A program made the translations under genes and the position numbers. Source: Mactromeris polynyma (Eukaryota; Mollusca; Bivalvia; Venerida; Mactridae). From it: DNA of 64,000 bases. The notes beneath the pieces are model-generated. The model saw nothing but the letters and a program-made list of their open reading frames with translations, searched no databases and had not been told where the DNA came from. Positions 1-12,800 of this stretch are shown piece by piece. The DNA is taken from NCBI GenBank assembly GCA_032209605.1, contig JASFXZ010000079.1:124001-188000 (forward strand), given 5' to 3'. The first letter of the stretch is position 1. Every line of letters begins with the position of its first letter.

Positions 1-900
1 CGATTTAGTTTAAATATTAATACCAAATATAGAATAACAAATACTACTTGACATTAAATATCACGGTACTTGTTGACCTGAGAACGATAATCGATATCCG
101 TGTAATTACCGACACAATATACCGATGTGGACATTTATCATCGATTTTTTAGCGCGATTCGGTTTTCACTTCTAACAAAAACAAAAGCCGCCCTTTGTTG
201 ACACAAACGGTCTTCCAGATTTGTGTGTGCAAGCATTCTTTGTCTTTTTGTCTGAACATACATGGCCTATGTTTTTGACATAAGTATATAATATCGCGAT
301 GTCTTGTCGACAAATCTCTGTCATTTTAAATGAACGGACATAACTTCAGAGGGAGAACATGCCGTATTGGTTTTAGAAGTGTACGATAGCATACGAGTAT
401 GGTATTGAAAACCAGGAGACACTGGCGGTGAAAACTTCTCTTTGGAAAATAACGGTACGGGACTCTGGCGTTAAAGTCTAAAGGGATAAATCAAAAATTA
501 TAATAATTGAAAATACGTTGAAATGATATGTAATTTATATGAGGAAATATGCATGGATGTATTAAATAAATCTGTGTTGTCGGTGGATGTTAATGACCGT
601 TATGTAACAATCATGAAGACAGAAGAAAAAAGAAAACGCTAGCTCAAATTATCTGTTCTGTTAAACGTAGGACAATTGGGTAAGATTGTTTTTAATATAT
701 CCGTTCAATAGACGCGACTGTGTTTTGTTTTACCGTGTACTTTTCCTCAAATCGTCTATACAAATATTGTAGACATGTCGTCTTGAACGCTGTGAGAATG
801 GAATTATTTTTAGGAATTAGTAAATTACTATATTAATAAGTAATACATTCAAACGGGTTAATTTATGTTTTTTTTGCCTGAAGAACATTGGCGTTTAAAG
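1..900. other. Non-coding AT-rich flank
   Basis: No reading frame with coding character, RNA gene or clear repeat recognised. Confidence 0.5.
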
Positions 901-1080
901 TACAGTAAAACCTCGATAATAAGACCACCCTTGGGACCCTTGAAAAATGGTATTCGTATTGAGGTGGTCTTAATATTGAGGTTGAATAAAGAGCAAAACA
1001 ATAAAATGGACATTAAATTGTTTTCTTCCTTTCGAGGTGGTCTTATGATTAAGGGGGTCTTTAAGTGAGGTTTTATTGTA
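901..1080 (+). mobile_element. Pogo/Tigger-like MITE copy 1
   Basis: Starts TACAGTAAAACCTC and ends GAGGTTTTATTGTA, an imperfect terminal inverted repeat with TA at both ends. The interior carries repeated GGTGGTCTTAATATTGAGG blocks. The same element recurs at 24712-24900, 34925-35112 and, inverted, at 16481-16643. Non-autonomous: no transposase. Pogo-like assignment rests on the CAGTAAAACCTCG-type terminus. Confidence 0.75.
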
Positions 1081-3654
1081 CTGTTTAAACTATATTGTAC
1101 ACGAAATGAAATATTGGGAGTAGTCAATATGTTTAAGATACGTGGACTTCAAAGAAGTCCCAATGATAAGTGTATGGTATCATTCGGTATGTTGACTGAG
1201 CTTGATTCCACTCGGTTCCAGTGATTCTGGTACGACTACACTTCAGTCGTGGTGTTTGGGTCGACTTGACTCCATTCGCCTTGGTTGGCTTGGCTGGAGT
1301 CTGTCCTCACATCCTTATGCCACATTTTTGCCTGACATTGGTTCGTTGGAATAGATTGACCTATACTGAGTCTTTCAGTCACTCTAATCATAGGACTAGT
1401 ATGTCTTAATTTACTAAACACAGCACACCTTTTGATTTATTATGTCTGATTTAAATGTTTGGTTTGGGACATATCTCCGTGGAGGTTTTTTGGGACAACG
1501 GGGCCTGTTATTTGGAGAATCACGGCGAAAACTCATCAACGAGAAATTCGCTGGAATTAGTTTCTTTCATTCTAATGAGACTGTTTTTGTGATTTTCTAT
1601 ACATAGCAGTCTACTTTATTCACTAGTCAAATTGATTTTTAAGACAGCTGTTTACAAAAATCAGAAAATCGAAATAGGTTTACTTATTGCCTACGAGTTC
1701 ATTGCAGAAACCATTAAATACGGTGAAACCTCACTTAAGCACCTCGTCGAATTGAAGGAAACCTTTGTTAATACGACCGTATTGTTATGGACCGCAGATT
1801 TTAACTTTTCTTTCATACTTTATCTCAATAATCAGACCACCTCATAACTAGGACCGACTTTCTTCTTCAGAACGAATAGAGGTCTTATCATTGAGATATC
1901 AACGTATGTACTAAGTTTTGTTTTCAAAGGTACCAAACTTTAAAAAGTTATTGTTTGTTTATAACTGTTATATTGAGTCTAAATGACAATTTCCTTGCTT
2001 AAGGTTCGATAAATTATATACTTTTATATACAGTTAATTCTCATTAATACGACTAATCTTGGGACCCTTGAAACTGGTCTTCTTATTGAGGTAGTCTTAA
2101 TATTGAAATTGACTAAAGAGCAAAACAGTGAAATTTGACTTGGAAATAGTGAGGTGTTCTTTAAGTGATGTGTTGCTGAATTAGCTTCCATTAAAGACAG
2201 TATGAATTCAAATTTCTGATTTGACAATGCTTAGGTTTGCTAATAATGCATTCCCTCATCACCCATATATTGCAATATATTGGCGTTCCATTCTACATGC
2301 AGATAGGCATGTTTCACTTGTCTAAATACTGAACTTTTCAAATTATGTTTACTGCCCGGTCCCTAATCTCCCCGTTCAAACATTTCTACATCAGTCTGTT
2401 TATCATGTTTTACCCCCAAAATACACAAACTGACCCTTCTTAGAAGACTGTAGTCCTATAAAAAGTCTGCTTGTATATGAAAAATATTACAACAAAACTT
2501 ATGAACAATTTTACAGAATGAATGAAGTTAAGCAGGACATTCCTACGTACAGCCAACCAAAATCATTCAAGTTTGTATTTATTATATCAAAGCTTAGATA
2601 AATATCATTGTGAATTGGTTTGCAATTTTGCACGCAATACTACAACTATAATTTCTCAATAACCAGTCTACTATCAGTATAAAAACAAAATCCTAGCGAT
2701 CACCATAGTTCATGCCATATTGATTCAGCTGTAGATATAAGCGACATGTCTATCGGGACGGATGACCGATTACCACATCTGTTAATGGACGTCCATGCTA
2801 CTTTATTAATACCAACAAACCACTTTATCACGTTTAAGGTTCCCGACCTATGGGAGCGTATATGGGCCACCAACGAGATGTGTAAACATTTGAATGTACG
2901 ACTTATAAACATCTAACCGACTTTCTATTGCCTTGAGTTAGAGACGAAGTGGTTGATCGTATATGACTGCGTTTTACCACAAGTAAAATAAGGAGTCTCA
3001 CGTTGGACATTAAACATATCTCTGTGCTGGCACTAATTCGCTTCCATACTGACGTAAAATTATTTGTAAGAGATTTATTGCAACATTAAGTGGTTGTTTA
3101 ATTCTCTCTTTACGGATGTTAATACAATGTTTGACACTCGAATCGATAGATTTCATTCATATTTATAGTTTGCAGCATTGGGTGCTAATGCCTTGAGCGA
3201 CACTCTCAATAATGTACGGTTTCCGAAGCAAATTGAGCCTGGAATAGAGAATGGGGAGATAGTGTGTGGAAAAGGTTCATAATGGAAGACTATTAATCCA
3301 TTTGCGAACGTGGATATTCACATGACAAACAAATTATTTTAACATTAAGAATATGAGAGAAGAATTTGTCATTTCCTTATTTACGAATAACCAGAAATGC
3401 AATGCATATCATAGAACGATAGAAAAGGTAACAATTTTAACTTACGGCTGCACCAACGAACAGCAACTCATGAACACGTGACTCAATGATAACGCACACA
3501 TTAAACTATATTCACAAGTCTCATACGCCACACAAAAAATTCATACACACCTGCAATTAACTCAAGGAACTCACGAAACATGCAGCTCACTCACTGACTA
3601 CACACACATAACAACAAACAAATTACGTACAGCTTACTAACAGACAACAAGTAA
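1081..3654. other. Non-coding region with decayed MITE fragments
   Basis: Fragments resembling the 180-bp MITE occur near 1710-1900 and 2035-2180 (GACCACCTCATAA, GAGGTAGTCTTAATATTG). Short frames here are derived from them. Nothing else recognised; 3460-3640 looks like a decayed start of the following satellite. Confidence 0.45.
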
Positions 3655-4545
3655 CTCATACGTTTTTGAATCACATAGCACACTAACAACTAGCAACTTT
3701 GAATCACATAGCTCACTAACAACTTGCAACTTTGAATCACATAGCACACTAACAATTTGCAACTTTGTGTCACATAGCGCACTAACAACTTGCAACTTTG
3801 AATCACATAGCACACTAACAACTTGCAACTTTGAATCACATAGCACACTAACAACTTGCAACTTTGAATCACATAGCGCACTAACAACTTGCAACTTTGA
3901 ATCACATAGCACACTAACAACTTGCAACTTTGAATCACATAGCACACTAACAACTAGCAACTTTGACTTACATAGCACACTAACAGCTAGCAACTTTGAA
4001 TCACATAGCACACTAACAACTAGCAACTTTGAATCACATAGCACACTAACAACTAGCAACTTTGAATCACATAGCACACTAACAACTTGCAACTTCGAAT
4101 CACATAACACACTAACAACTAGCAACTTTGAATCACATAGCACACTAACAACTAGCAACTTTGAATCACATAGCACACTAACAACTTGCAACTTTGAATC
4201 ACATAACACACTAACAACTAGCAACTTTGAATCACATAGCACACTAACAACTAGCAAATTTGAATCACATAGCACACTAACAACTTGCAACTTTGAATCA
4301 CATAGCACACTAACAACTAGCAACTTTGAATCACATAGCACACTAACAACTAGCAACTTTGAATCACATAGCACACTAACAACTAGCAACTTTGAATCAC
4401 ATAGCACACTAACAACTTGCAACTTTGAATCACATAGCACACTAACAACTAGCAACTTTGAATCACATAGCACACTAACAACTTGCAACTTTGAATCACA
4501 TAGCACACTAACAACTAGCAACTTTGAATCACATAGCACACAATC
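3655..4545. repeat. 33-bp satellite array (about 26 units)
   Basis: Tandem units of about 33 bp built on AGCAACTTTGAATCACATAG plus CACACTAACAACT, with few variants (TAGCAAC/TTGCAAC alternation, occasional GCGC). The period is divisible by three and lacks stops, so both strands stay open for about 300 codons; these frames are by-products of the repeat, not genes. Confidence 0.92.
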
Positions 4546-5850
4546 AAAAAGCAACTCATACATATTTGAATCAGATTTCACACAAACAAAAAGCAACTCA
4601 TATATATTTGTATCAGATATCACACAAACAATAAGTAAGTCATACATAGTTGGATCAAATATCACACAAAACAACAAGCAACTCATGCATATTTGAATCA
4701 GATGTCACACAAAACAACAAGCAACGCATACGTTTTTGAATCACATAGCACACAAACAACTAGCAACTCATACATATTTGAATCACATAGCACACAATCA
4801 AAAAGCAACTCATACATATTTGAATCAGATTTCACACAAACAAAAAGCAACTCATATATATTTGTATCAGATATCACACAAACAATAAGTAAGTCATACA
4901 TAGTTGGATCAAATATCACACAAAACAACAAGCAACTCATACGTTTTTGAATCACATAGCACACAAAACAACAAGCAACGCATACGTTTTTGAATCACAT
5001 AGCACACAAACAACTAGCAACTCATACATATTTGAATCAGATGTCACACAAACCAACAAGCAACTCATACGTTTTTGAATCACATAGCACATAAACAACT
5101 AGCAACTCATACATATTTGAATCAGATGTCACACAAAACAACAAGCAACTCATACGTTTTTGAATCACATAGCACACAAACAACTAGCAACTCATACATA
5201 TTTGAATCAGATATCACACAAAACAACAAGCAACTCATACATATTTGAATCACATAGCACATAAACAACAAGCAACTCATACCTATTTGAATCACATAAC
5301 ACACAAACAACAAGCAACTCATACATATTTGAATCACATAGCACACTAACAACTAGCAACTCATACATATTTGAATCAAATATCACACAAAACAACAAGC
5401 AACTCATACATATTTGGATCAGGTATCACACAAAACAACAAGCAACTCATACGTTTTTGGATCAGGTATCACACAAAACAACAAGCAACTCATACATATT
5501 TGGATCAGGTATCACACAAAACAACAAGCAACTCATACGTTTTTGGATCAGGTATCACACAAAACAACAAGCAACTCATACATATTTGGATCAGGTATCA
5601 CACAAAACAACAAGCAACTCATACATATTTGGATCAGGTATCACACAAAACAACAAGCAACTCATACATATTTGGATCAGGTATCACACAAAACAACAAG
5701 CAACTCATACATATTTGGATCAGGTATCACACAAAACAACAAGCAACTCATACATATTTGGATCAGGTATCACACAAAACAACAAGCAACTCATACGTTT
5801 TTGATTCACATAGCACACAAAAAAACAAGCAACTCATACACAAGCTTGTA
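4546..5850. repeat. 43-bp satellite array and mixed higher-order block
   Basis: Continues the 33-bp array with a related 43-bp unit (CAACTCATACATATTTGG plus ATCAGGTATCACACAAAACA and ACAAG). Positions 5375-5805 hold about ten nearly identical units. Positions 4532-4686 and 4785-4940 are a duplicated higher-order segment mixing both unit types, showing the two monomers evolved from a common ancestor. Confidence 0.9.
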
Positions 5851-8200
5851 AACCTACGCATAAAAACATACCATGCCCACCACGCAGACAAATCACATCA
5901 TGAACAATAACCAACAACAGAGAGGGTGAATGTATATACATTACACAATCAACAATATTTAGACAACACGATTTCCGAATTAAAATACGGATCGGGCAAA
6001 TTGCAAGTACGAACTTTAAAACAATATAACAAAAAAAAACGTAAATGTAACGTGCATATTTTGAGAATGATTTCACAAGAGCGTGGGCAATCTTTTGTTG
6101 TACTTTATTGACTGTCTAATTATATAGCGAAATGCTGCGCTATGATGCAACTCCAAACACACAGGCCTCATATACACACCTACACATTGATTGATCGTGC
6201 ATAGTTAGGCATTTTATATAAATATTTAATTACGTCGATATAATTGCATGGTGCTTTGGGGGGTAAAAGCTGTTCTGTTCAGTTCTCAAATTTAATATGT
6301 GAAAATTATAGCAAACTCGAGCCGATAATTGGTAATAATCAAATATTTATGGTTACTGATAGAAATTATTGACAATTAGCCGATCGTGTGTTGTGAATTC
6401 AATCAAGCGTTTTTCCACCCATATGTTAGAATTGAACAGAACAAATGAGCAAACGTTATTAATGCATTTGATGACTCAAATAAACATTACTGTTGGTGTT
6501 ATGGCTTATTGGTGGAGAAATTAAAACGACATTAAAGCACAGGTAATATTTGTAATATTTCGTATCTGTATGATCAAATACATTCTACTTTCACATTATT
6601 TACTTGAAACAAAAGATACGGTTAAATTTCAAGTAATTTAATCAGTTAATTGAATGTAATTACACATCTGTGCTTTTGAACTCGATGAAAACGGCTTTGA
6701 TATATTACACCATAATTGATAAACTGTGGAATCCCTGTTAAGGAATACCCCACACTGTCGTGTTGGTGGTGTCGTGTTTCCTTGTCTGGTTCGATGCATA
6801 ATGATTAGCGATTGATTGGGAATTTGAACGGCACGGTAAGAGCTGAAATTCAACATAAATTGCAATTAACATTTCAATGGGGCTAAATGCATGTATTATG
6901 TTGATATACATTGTTGATTGAATGTTCTGTTGATTAGAACATACTGCTTACGGTACATTTATGCTTTGGTGTCGATCGTATTTTAAATGTACTTTCTTCT
7001 CCGTTTTGTTAAAAATCTTCATGAAATACTAATTGACTTCCAATGGAAACGTGACATATTTTCTGTTTCAATTCATATCTAGATTGGAATGTAGAATTTA
7101 CAATCGTGTGTTGTATTTATATTCAGATAACCTACGCTACAGCATCTAGAGTTTTATAAAACTGTTAGTTGTCAACGATTTGCAATATTCATGTGTTATT
7201 TGTTTTGATATCACTGTTTCAAATTGACTAATATGTTGTTAGGTTTGATCCTGCCTGATTACCCTGTTATATATGCTTGTTGTTAATTGTTTACCTCATT
7301 CTGCCATGTATTACATGAACTGATTGAAATAAACTGTCACTGAAATAAACTGAAACTGTTTCAACCTGAATTAATCAGTGAACCTTTCTAGTGTCATCAC
7401 GTGTTGCGTTTTCTTGAAATGTTGTCACTTCGGAAGAGTTTGTAAATCCCATAGCAGCGCTCAAATGGTGAAATACTTATTATATTATTTTGTATCGAAC
7501 AATAGATTCAATATAAGGATATGTTGTAAAATTTAATCTAAATACTGACACAAGTTACGAATTTAAAACATCAAAAAGATGATGTGCTTTAGTTTCATCA
7601 CCCGGCCGGTTTACACCAGTTTCTGATTACTCACTACTTTCTTGTTCAATGGCGACTTTTCTGTTTATCGTCTGCAAAGTATGCAAATACCGCACTGACT
7701 TTTATTATTCCTTTGTTAATGTCATAAGCGACAAAATCTTCCCCCGAATATTCGCCCACGCAATTTCTAATATCGCCGGTAGAACTGGTTCCAGGCTTTA
7801 TTTACGCACATTCATTCTAACAAATATTGAACCTTCGCATTTTGCAGTATTTGCATTTTTCAGCCTTCTGACAAGAAAATTAGACTTTCCCACTGCATAT
7901 TGATCTTGGTTTTATTTTCCCCATCGTGTCGTGCAGTCTTTTGATATTGGAATCTGGATATTACAAAAAAGGAGTGTATACGGTGCATTAGATGATACAT
8001 GGGATAAGCACTCGCGTGAAAAACACTCCTTCCTGCGTCACAACAACAACAACAATTATAACAGTATAGCCATAACACTATTTATTCAGTAATTGGCCAA
8101 ACAACACGGGTTTTTTATAATTGACAAGAAAATTAGAGAGAGACTGAACTCACGATAACATGCACTGAAGGCACTATGTACTAAATATATAAGAAAAATG
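5851..8200. other. Non-coding region, nothing recognised
   Basis: AT-rich sequence without coding character. Short frames (for example 6638-6865 and 7649-7903) show no known motif. Confidence 0.45.
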
Positions 8201-8424
8201 TGATAGAATGAACTCTATATAAAATGAACTCTATAGAAAATGAACTCAATATACAACGAACTATATATATAAAATGAATTCTATATAAAATGAACACAAT
8301 ATCAAATGAACACAATATCAAATGAAATCAAATCAAAATAAACTCAAGGCAAAATGAACTCAAATCAAAATGAACTCAAGCAGAATAGATTCAAAACAAA
8401 ATGAACTCAAGATAAAGGAAACTG
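8201..8424. repeat. Degenerate short tandem repeat, AAAATGAACTC core
   Basis: About a dozen imperfect copies of a 15-18 bp unit around AAAATGAACTCAA, with ATATA-rich variants at the left end. Confidence 0.75.
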
Positions 8425-9119
8425 TAGGGAATAGTAATCACAATGATTCGGAACACCTTGGCCGATACTATGAGATTACCGTATTCGAATTATTTGCAAT
8501 ATTTAGCTTAATTGTAATATTTAGAAAAATCGTAAAATGAGCTTTTGTGAATTCTAGCTTATAATTTCGTGGCCGATGAATCGTGCAGACTTGTGGTATA
8601 ATTAATGTATGAGATTGCGTGATACCGCTACACACGTGCTGTGGTTGTCGAACGTGGACTATTGTCTTAATTAAATCCTAATTAAAATGTAGATCTATGT
8701 TCTACTGTGTTTCCGTAATATAGTAATGTATTATAATAGATAAATGTTTAGATGTTTAGAATCGGTACAAAAAGGAAAACGTCAACGTGTTACAGTTTGA
8801 TTCCTACACTTGGACGATCAACTCAGGTGCTTAGTTATGGATTAGTTCAATCATGGCGTTTTCTAAATAAGACATTAATATTGTGCAGTACTCTCGACTT
8901 AGTTGTCAAGCAATTAAACGTGTTTTACAATATATTGACCAATACGCATTGTCTACACATTAACGGTATTATTAACTAATTGTGAATCGACTGTAAAATT
9001 ATACTGTTTTATGCAATGGTCTGATTAATGAGTATGATATGGAAGAAATGTTAAAAGTGCTCTATAAAACATGGTCTTTTTAATGAGGAGATCTTAATGG
9101 CGTGGTGTTTGAACGCGAT
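8425..9119. other. Non-coding region upstream of CaV2
   Basis: AT-rich. No exon, RNA gene or repeat recognised. Confidence 0.4.
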
Positions 9120-9260
9120 GTTTTACTTCAGTGTTCTTGTGTTCACAGCCCGGCACCGTAACACTAACTACGGTTTTTGACTGAGACGTCTCTATGCCGT
9201 TCCGTAGGTTACCGGACTTCGCGCCGTTCTGACGTCATCACCCTAATTGTCGGGTTCAGA
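9120..9260 (+). promoter_or_regulatory. Possible promoter/5' UTR island with consensus CRE
   Basis: Locally GC- and CpG-richer than its surroundings (CGATG, CCCGGCACCG, CCGTTCCG, GACTTCGCGCCG) and containing the palindromic cAMP-response element TGACGTCA at about 9230, 370 bp before the start codon. Because the ATG follows a splice-acceptor-like TTTCAG, an upstream non-coding exon is expected and this is the best nearby candidate. Inference only. Confidence 0.28.
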
Positions 9261-9600
9261 AATTTTCTTGATAATTGATATTTAATTTCAACAATGAGAA
9301 CAAATGAACTTAAAACCGAACTTTGTGATCAATTATAACTGTTGCTCTGGACAAGTTGTTGGGTGTTTGCAGAAGAGAACATGATAGTAATGGTTGGTAT
9401 TCCAGAAATACTGGTTTTGTCAACTCATATCGTACATAGCTATAATACTGTTGAAAAACAGCTTATATCAACAACGAAAACAAACTTCTTCTAACATTTG
9501 AATCAGTGGATTATTATACCAATTTTTTGACGTTATTTAGATGATGCATCCCCAGTGTTAACTTTTAATTTACTTAAATATGATTTGTTTGTATTTCAGA

Positions 9601-9800
9601 ATGGCGTCTTTCACTGCGCATGGTATGAATAGAGACGGTGACGACATGACGGGGCCACTAGATGGATCATTAGGTCAGGCGACCAACCGGGCCGCACACC
9701 TTAGTCTTCCGGGTTTCGGGCGCGCGAACACGCGTTCCTTGTTTATATTCAGCGAAGAAAACTTTATTCGAAAATATGCGAAGATTATCATAGAGTGGGG
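9601..9800 (+). CDS. Cav2: CaV2 coding exon 1 (N-terminus)
   Basis: Encodes residues 1-66 plus two bases of codon 67. The cytoplasmic N-terminus has a Gly-rich variable part, then the conserved SLFIFSEEN and [10 protein letters not shown] that precede IS1. The ATG sits one base after TTTCAG, so a 5' UTR intron probably ends at 9599. The exon ends TGG GG, directly followed by ATATCCTTT, a perfect U12-type 5' splice site. No usable GT donor exists in frame, and the open frame past 9800 (to 9879) is intron. Confidence 0.93.
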
Positions 9801-12800
9801 ATATCCTTTAAATATTTATTCAGTTTGCATTTTGTTTCAGTGTTTTTTTTTATTTCCGTTAAAAACTGGATTAAAATGAGTGTAGTTCATTTCTTCAATG
9901 GATTTAAGTTACCGTTATTTTCCCCTGGATTATCCATTACACGGGGAAGTATGAATTCATATGAGGTAAGAGTTTATAATAGTTCATTGCAGATCTTAGT
10001 AGTAGCATTAGGACAGAGTAGTGCAGTGGTAGTATGTGTAATGTAACATTGATATGTTGTAGGGCGACAGTTCGGCGAAACAAGCCAGATGGCATCGACT
10101 CATCAATTACTTGCTGGCGGTAGTTTTTGCGACAACAATACATTCGAAGTGCTCAACATAATATACTGATCAAGAATGCTAACCAACCAGTACTTTCATA
10201 GAGATTCTAATAGGCTACTGTATCCATTATCTGTTGACTTTTAGTAAGCTATACCGTGTATGATTCAAAGGAAATAATTAGGTCAATGACAATATTACTT
10301 TGGTAGGATATTCAAGTGAAGCTGATTATGAAAAAAGCATAATGAAATAAAAGTCATTGTCAATACGATTCATATTGCATGCGGGACTAAGTATATTTCT
10401 GCATCTTCCCACTTCTCTTAAAAATGTTTCAAATTTTTCCTTAAATAATTGATGTTTTTTTTAAATTTAGACAAATAATGATTTTCGGAACATTTTGAAA
10501 TAAATGGGTGTGGATATTTGATGATATAATTGCAATTTAATTGCAATAACCGCTAGACTACAAAAATATCATTCGGCAAGTACTGAACCTTAAGGCTAAG
10601 TGACAGATGTCCAAAGCGGATGTATACGCGTCAATAAAGGTGAAGGTCACGTGATAAATATTATACGGACGTTAACACGGACAGACTACACTTCTGTTCC
10701 CCCTGTTGTTTCAAAAACCTTTAGCCACGTAAGAGCTTTCTCAATGAATGACCTCCAGCGAAAGCTATTGTTCTTATTGCCACGTAAGTATCTACTTGCA
10801 AGCGCGCTAAGTCTGAAAGTATACTTTATCAAGGTTTAACCTTCTGACAGAATAGTTAGGTCCAGCATTTTTGTCTTTACTCGATATTCAGACATACGAA
10901 CAAAGCGGGGTCTGAAGTTATAAATACTTCTCAAAACTCATGCTTCTGATTGGTTCGTTTTAAATTATTGTCTTGAGATTGACCAATGATTAGGATGAAT
11001 TCGGTGACTGGTCTCCAAACACAATTTTATAACACTGGGCCTTGATGTCTATTATTACAGAAATGCTTGACCTTTTTATAACCTAGTGTGCGGAAGTAAT
11101 AGTGGTTTTGAATTAAGGGACAAATAAAGGTCCCAATTTTTCATTCCTCAATTGTGACAGCTACTGGTACAATAGGGGACACTTTAATCGGGTTACAATG
11201 TCTTTTAATATGACGGTAAATTTGAAAATAATGTCCTTGTATAAAACAGCAGTAATTGAAATATTATTCTTGGCCGATTCAAGGCGCCAAGAACGCCCTC
11301 CAGAAAAGATAAAACATTCAAACGTCGACTTGGTAAATTTCATGTTATCAGTTATAATATTAATGATAAATAAACAATGAAACACCGCTATCATATTTGG
11401 CAATTTCATGACAAATATTGATATTGGCAAAAAGTGCGTTAATTTCCCAAACGTGTTGAATATGGCCATTTTGTGGTATCGTATAAAACCCCGCAAAAGA
11501 ACGGACTTTACTCTGCATCTGGCTTTTGGCTAAACGTCGATAAAACGTACGTAATCGCCAAGCAACCGGAAGATTATTGATATGTTTAGTGATGTAATTA
11601 CCCACTGTCTACGCTTTAGTTCCCCTAGGACAGTGAAACAAACAATTTGTTTATTTATGTCTTAACAAATTGGGTGTATAGACAATGCATTTGGTCTGAC
11701 TAAGATAGTGTAATGTGAAAGAATATTTCTGTAGTGGGAGAGGCCTATGATTTTTACTTTGATTAAATTTTCTAATTATACTAAATTGAACATAATTAGC
11801 ATATCAATGTTTACGTTATATACATAATAATATTATCATTTTAATTAATTGCATTTAAAGCAGTTTGGTAATTAAAAATTCTAATTGTTTTAATATAATT
11901 TTGTATTTGGTCCAACCTTGTTTTATCTTGCTGAATTGATATAATTTGCAATAAATAAGACATTTAACTCCTTACTTTCTCCGAAGAAACTTTGCAGTCA
12001 CGGAAACACTCAAGCCTTAAACTGTTGAAAGTGACGCTTTCTGATATGAAAGCATGAATGAGGATTTTGTAGTAAGGGTGTTATGAAATCGGCAAATATC
12101 GTTCCATGTCAGTATTGATCGGAAGCTACTCAATACAATGACTCGAAAACAAAATTCAGCAATAGAAATATTTTTGTATGTAATTGTTTGGTCAATAATT
12201 ATTGTTTCATTTCATTTGGAGTTAGTAATATCATTCAAACTTTTTTTGAATAAACGAATTCACGAGGATTTCCTTTCCACAATATATACTACCTTAATGA
12301 CATCCAACATCGCTCCCTAGTCGTTATCTAAACGATAAAAAAAAAACAGAAAATCCTCTCAGATTAGTTACACTCCAACATATTGTTAACATTCAAATCG
12401 TCTACTTGCTACAGAAATTATTATTGTAGAAATTGCTTTTCAATTTTAAAAAGACAATCTGCTAGTTTGATATGATTGTGTTTCTAAACCGAAAGTAGCC
12501 GAAATAAGACATCAAAACGAAAGTAGGGATTTTGCAAATATCAGAGATGATGTTCTAAATGATCGTTATGATCACCAACAAGGAATGACGTTAGGTTTCA
12601 TAACATCAAAACTTTTTTTCGGCGCAGCCGTACTAATATGGTTTTGCTATTTGCATATTCGTGTTAAGTAAACCAATCAAATTTTACGTTTACCACCAAG
12701 GCAATTCTCTTCAGCCGAACAACGTTTGTATCCTTGATGCGGATTGGTTAACATTTCGATAAGGGGTACGTTACCTTACCGAAATCCACTGAATTTCGGT

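Noticed and set aside
3637..4696. Open frames of 309 and 349 codons on opposite strands
   Set aside because: They are by-products of a stop-free 33-bp satellite whose period is divisible by three. Opposite-strand overlap and perfect periodicity argue against genes.
3655..5850. CRISPR-like regular repeats
   Set aside because: Repeats are directly adjacent, with no unique spacers, in animal nuclear DNA. This is a satellite.
9799..9879. Coding extension of exon 1 to the stop near 9879
   Set aside because: CaV2 homology stops at EWG. What follows begins with a U12 donor, and the residues (YPLNIYSV...) do not match any channel sequence.
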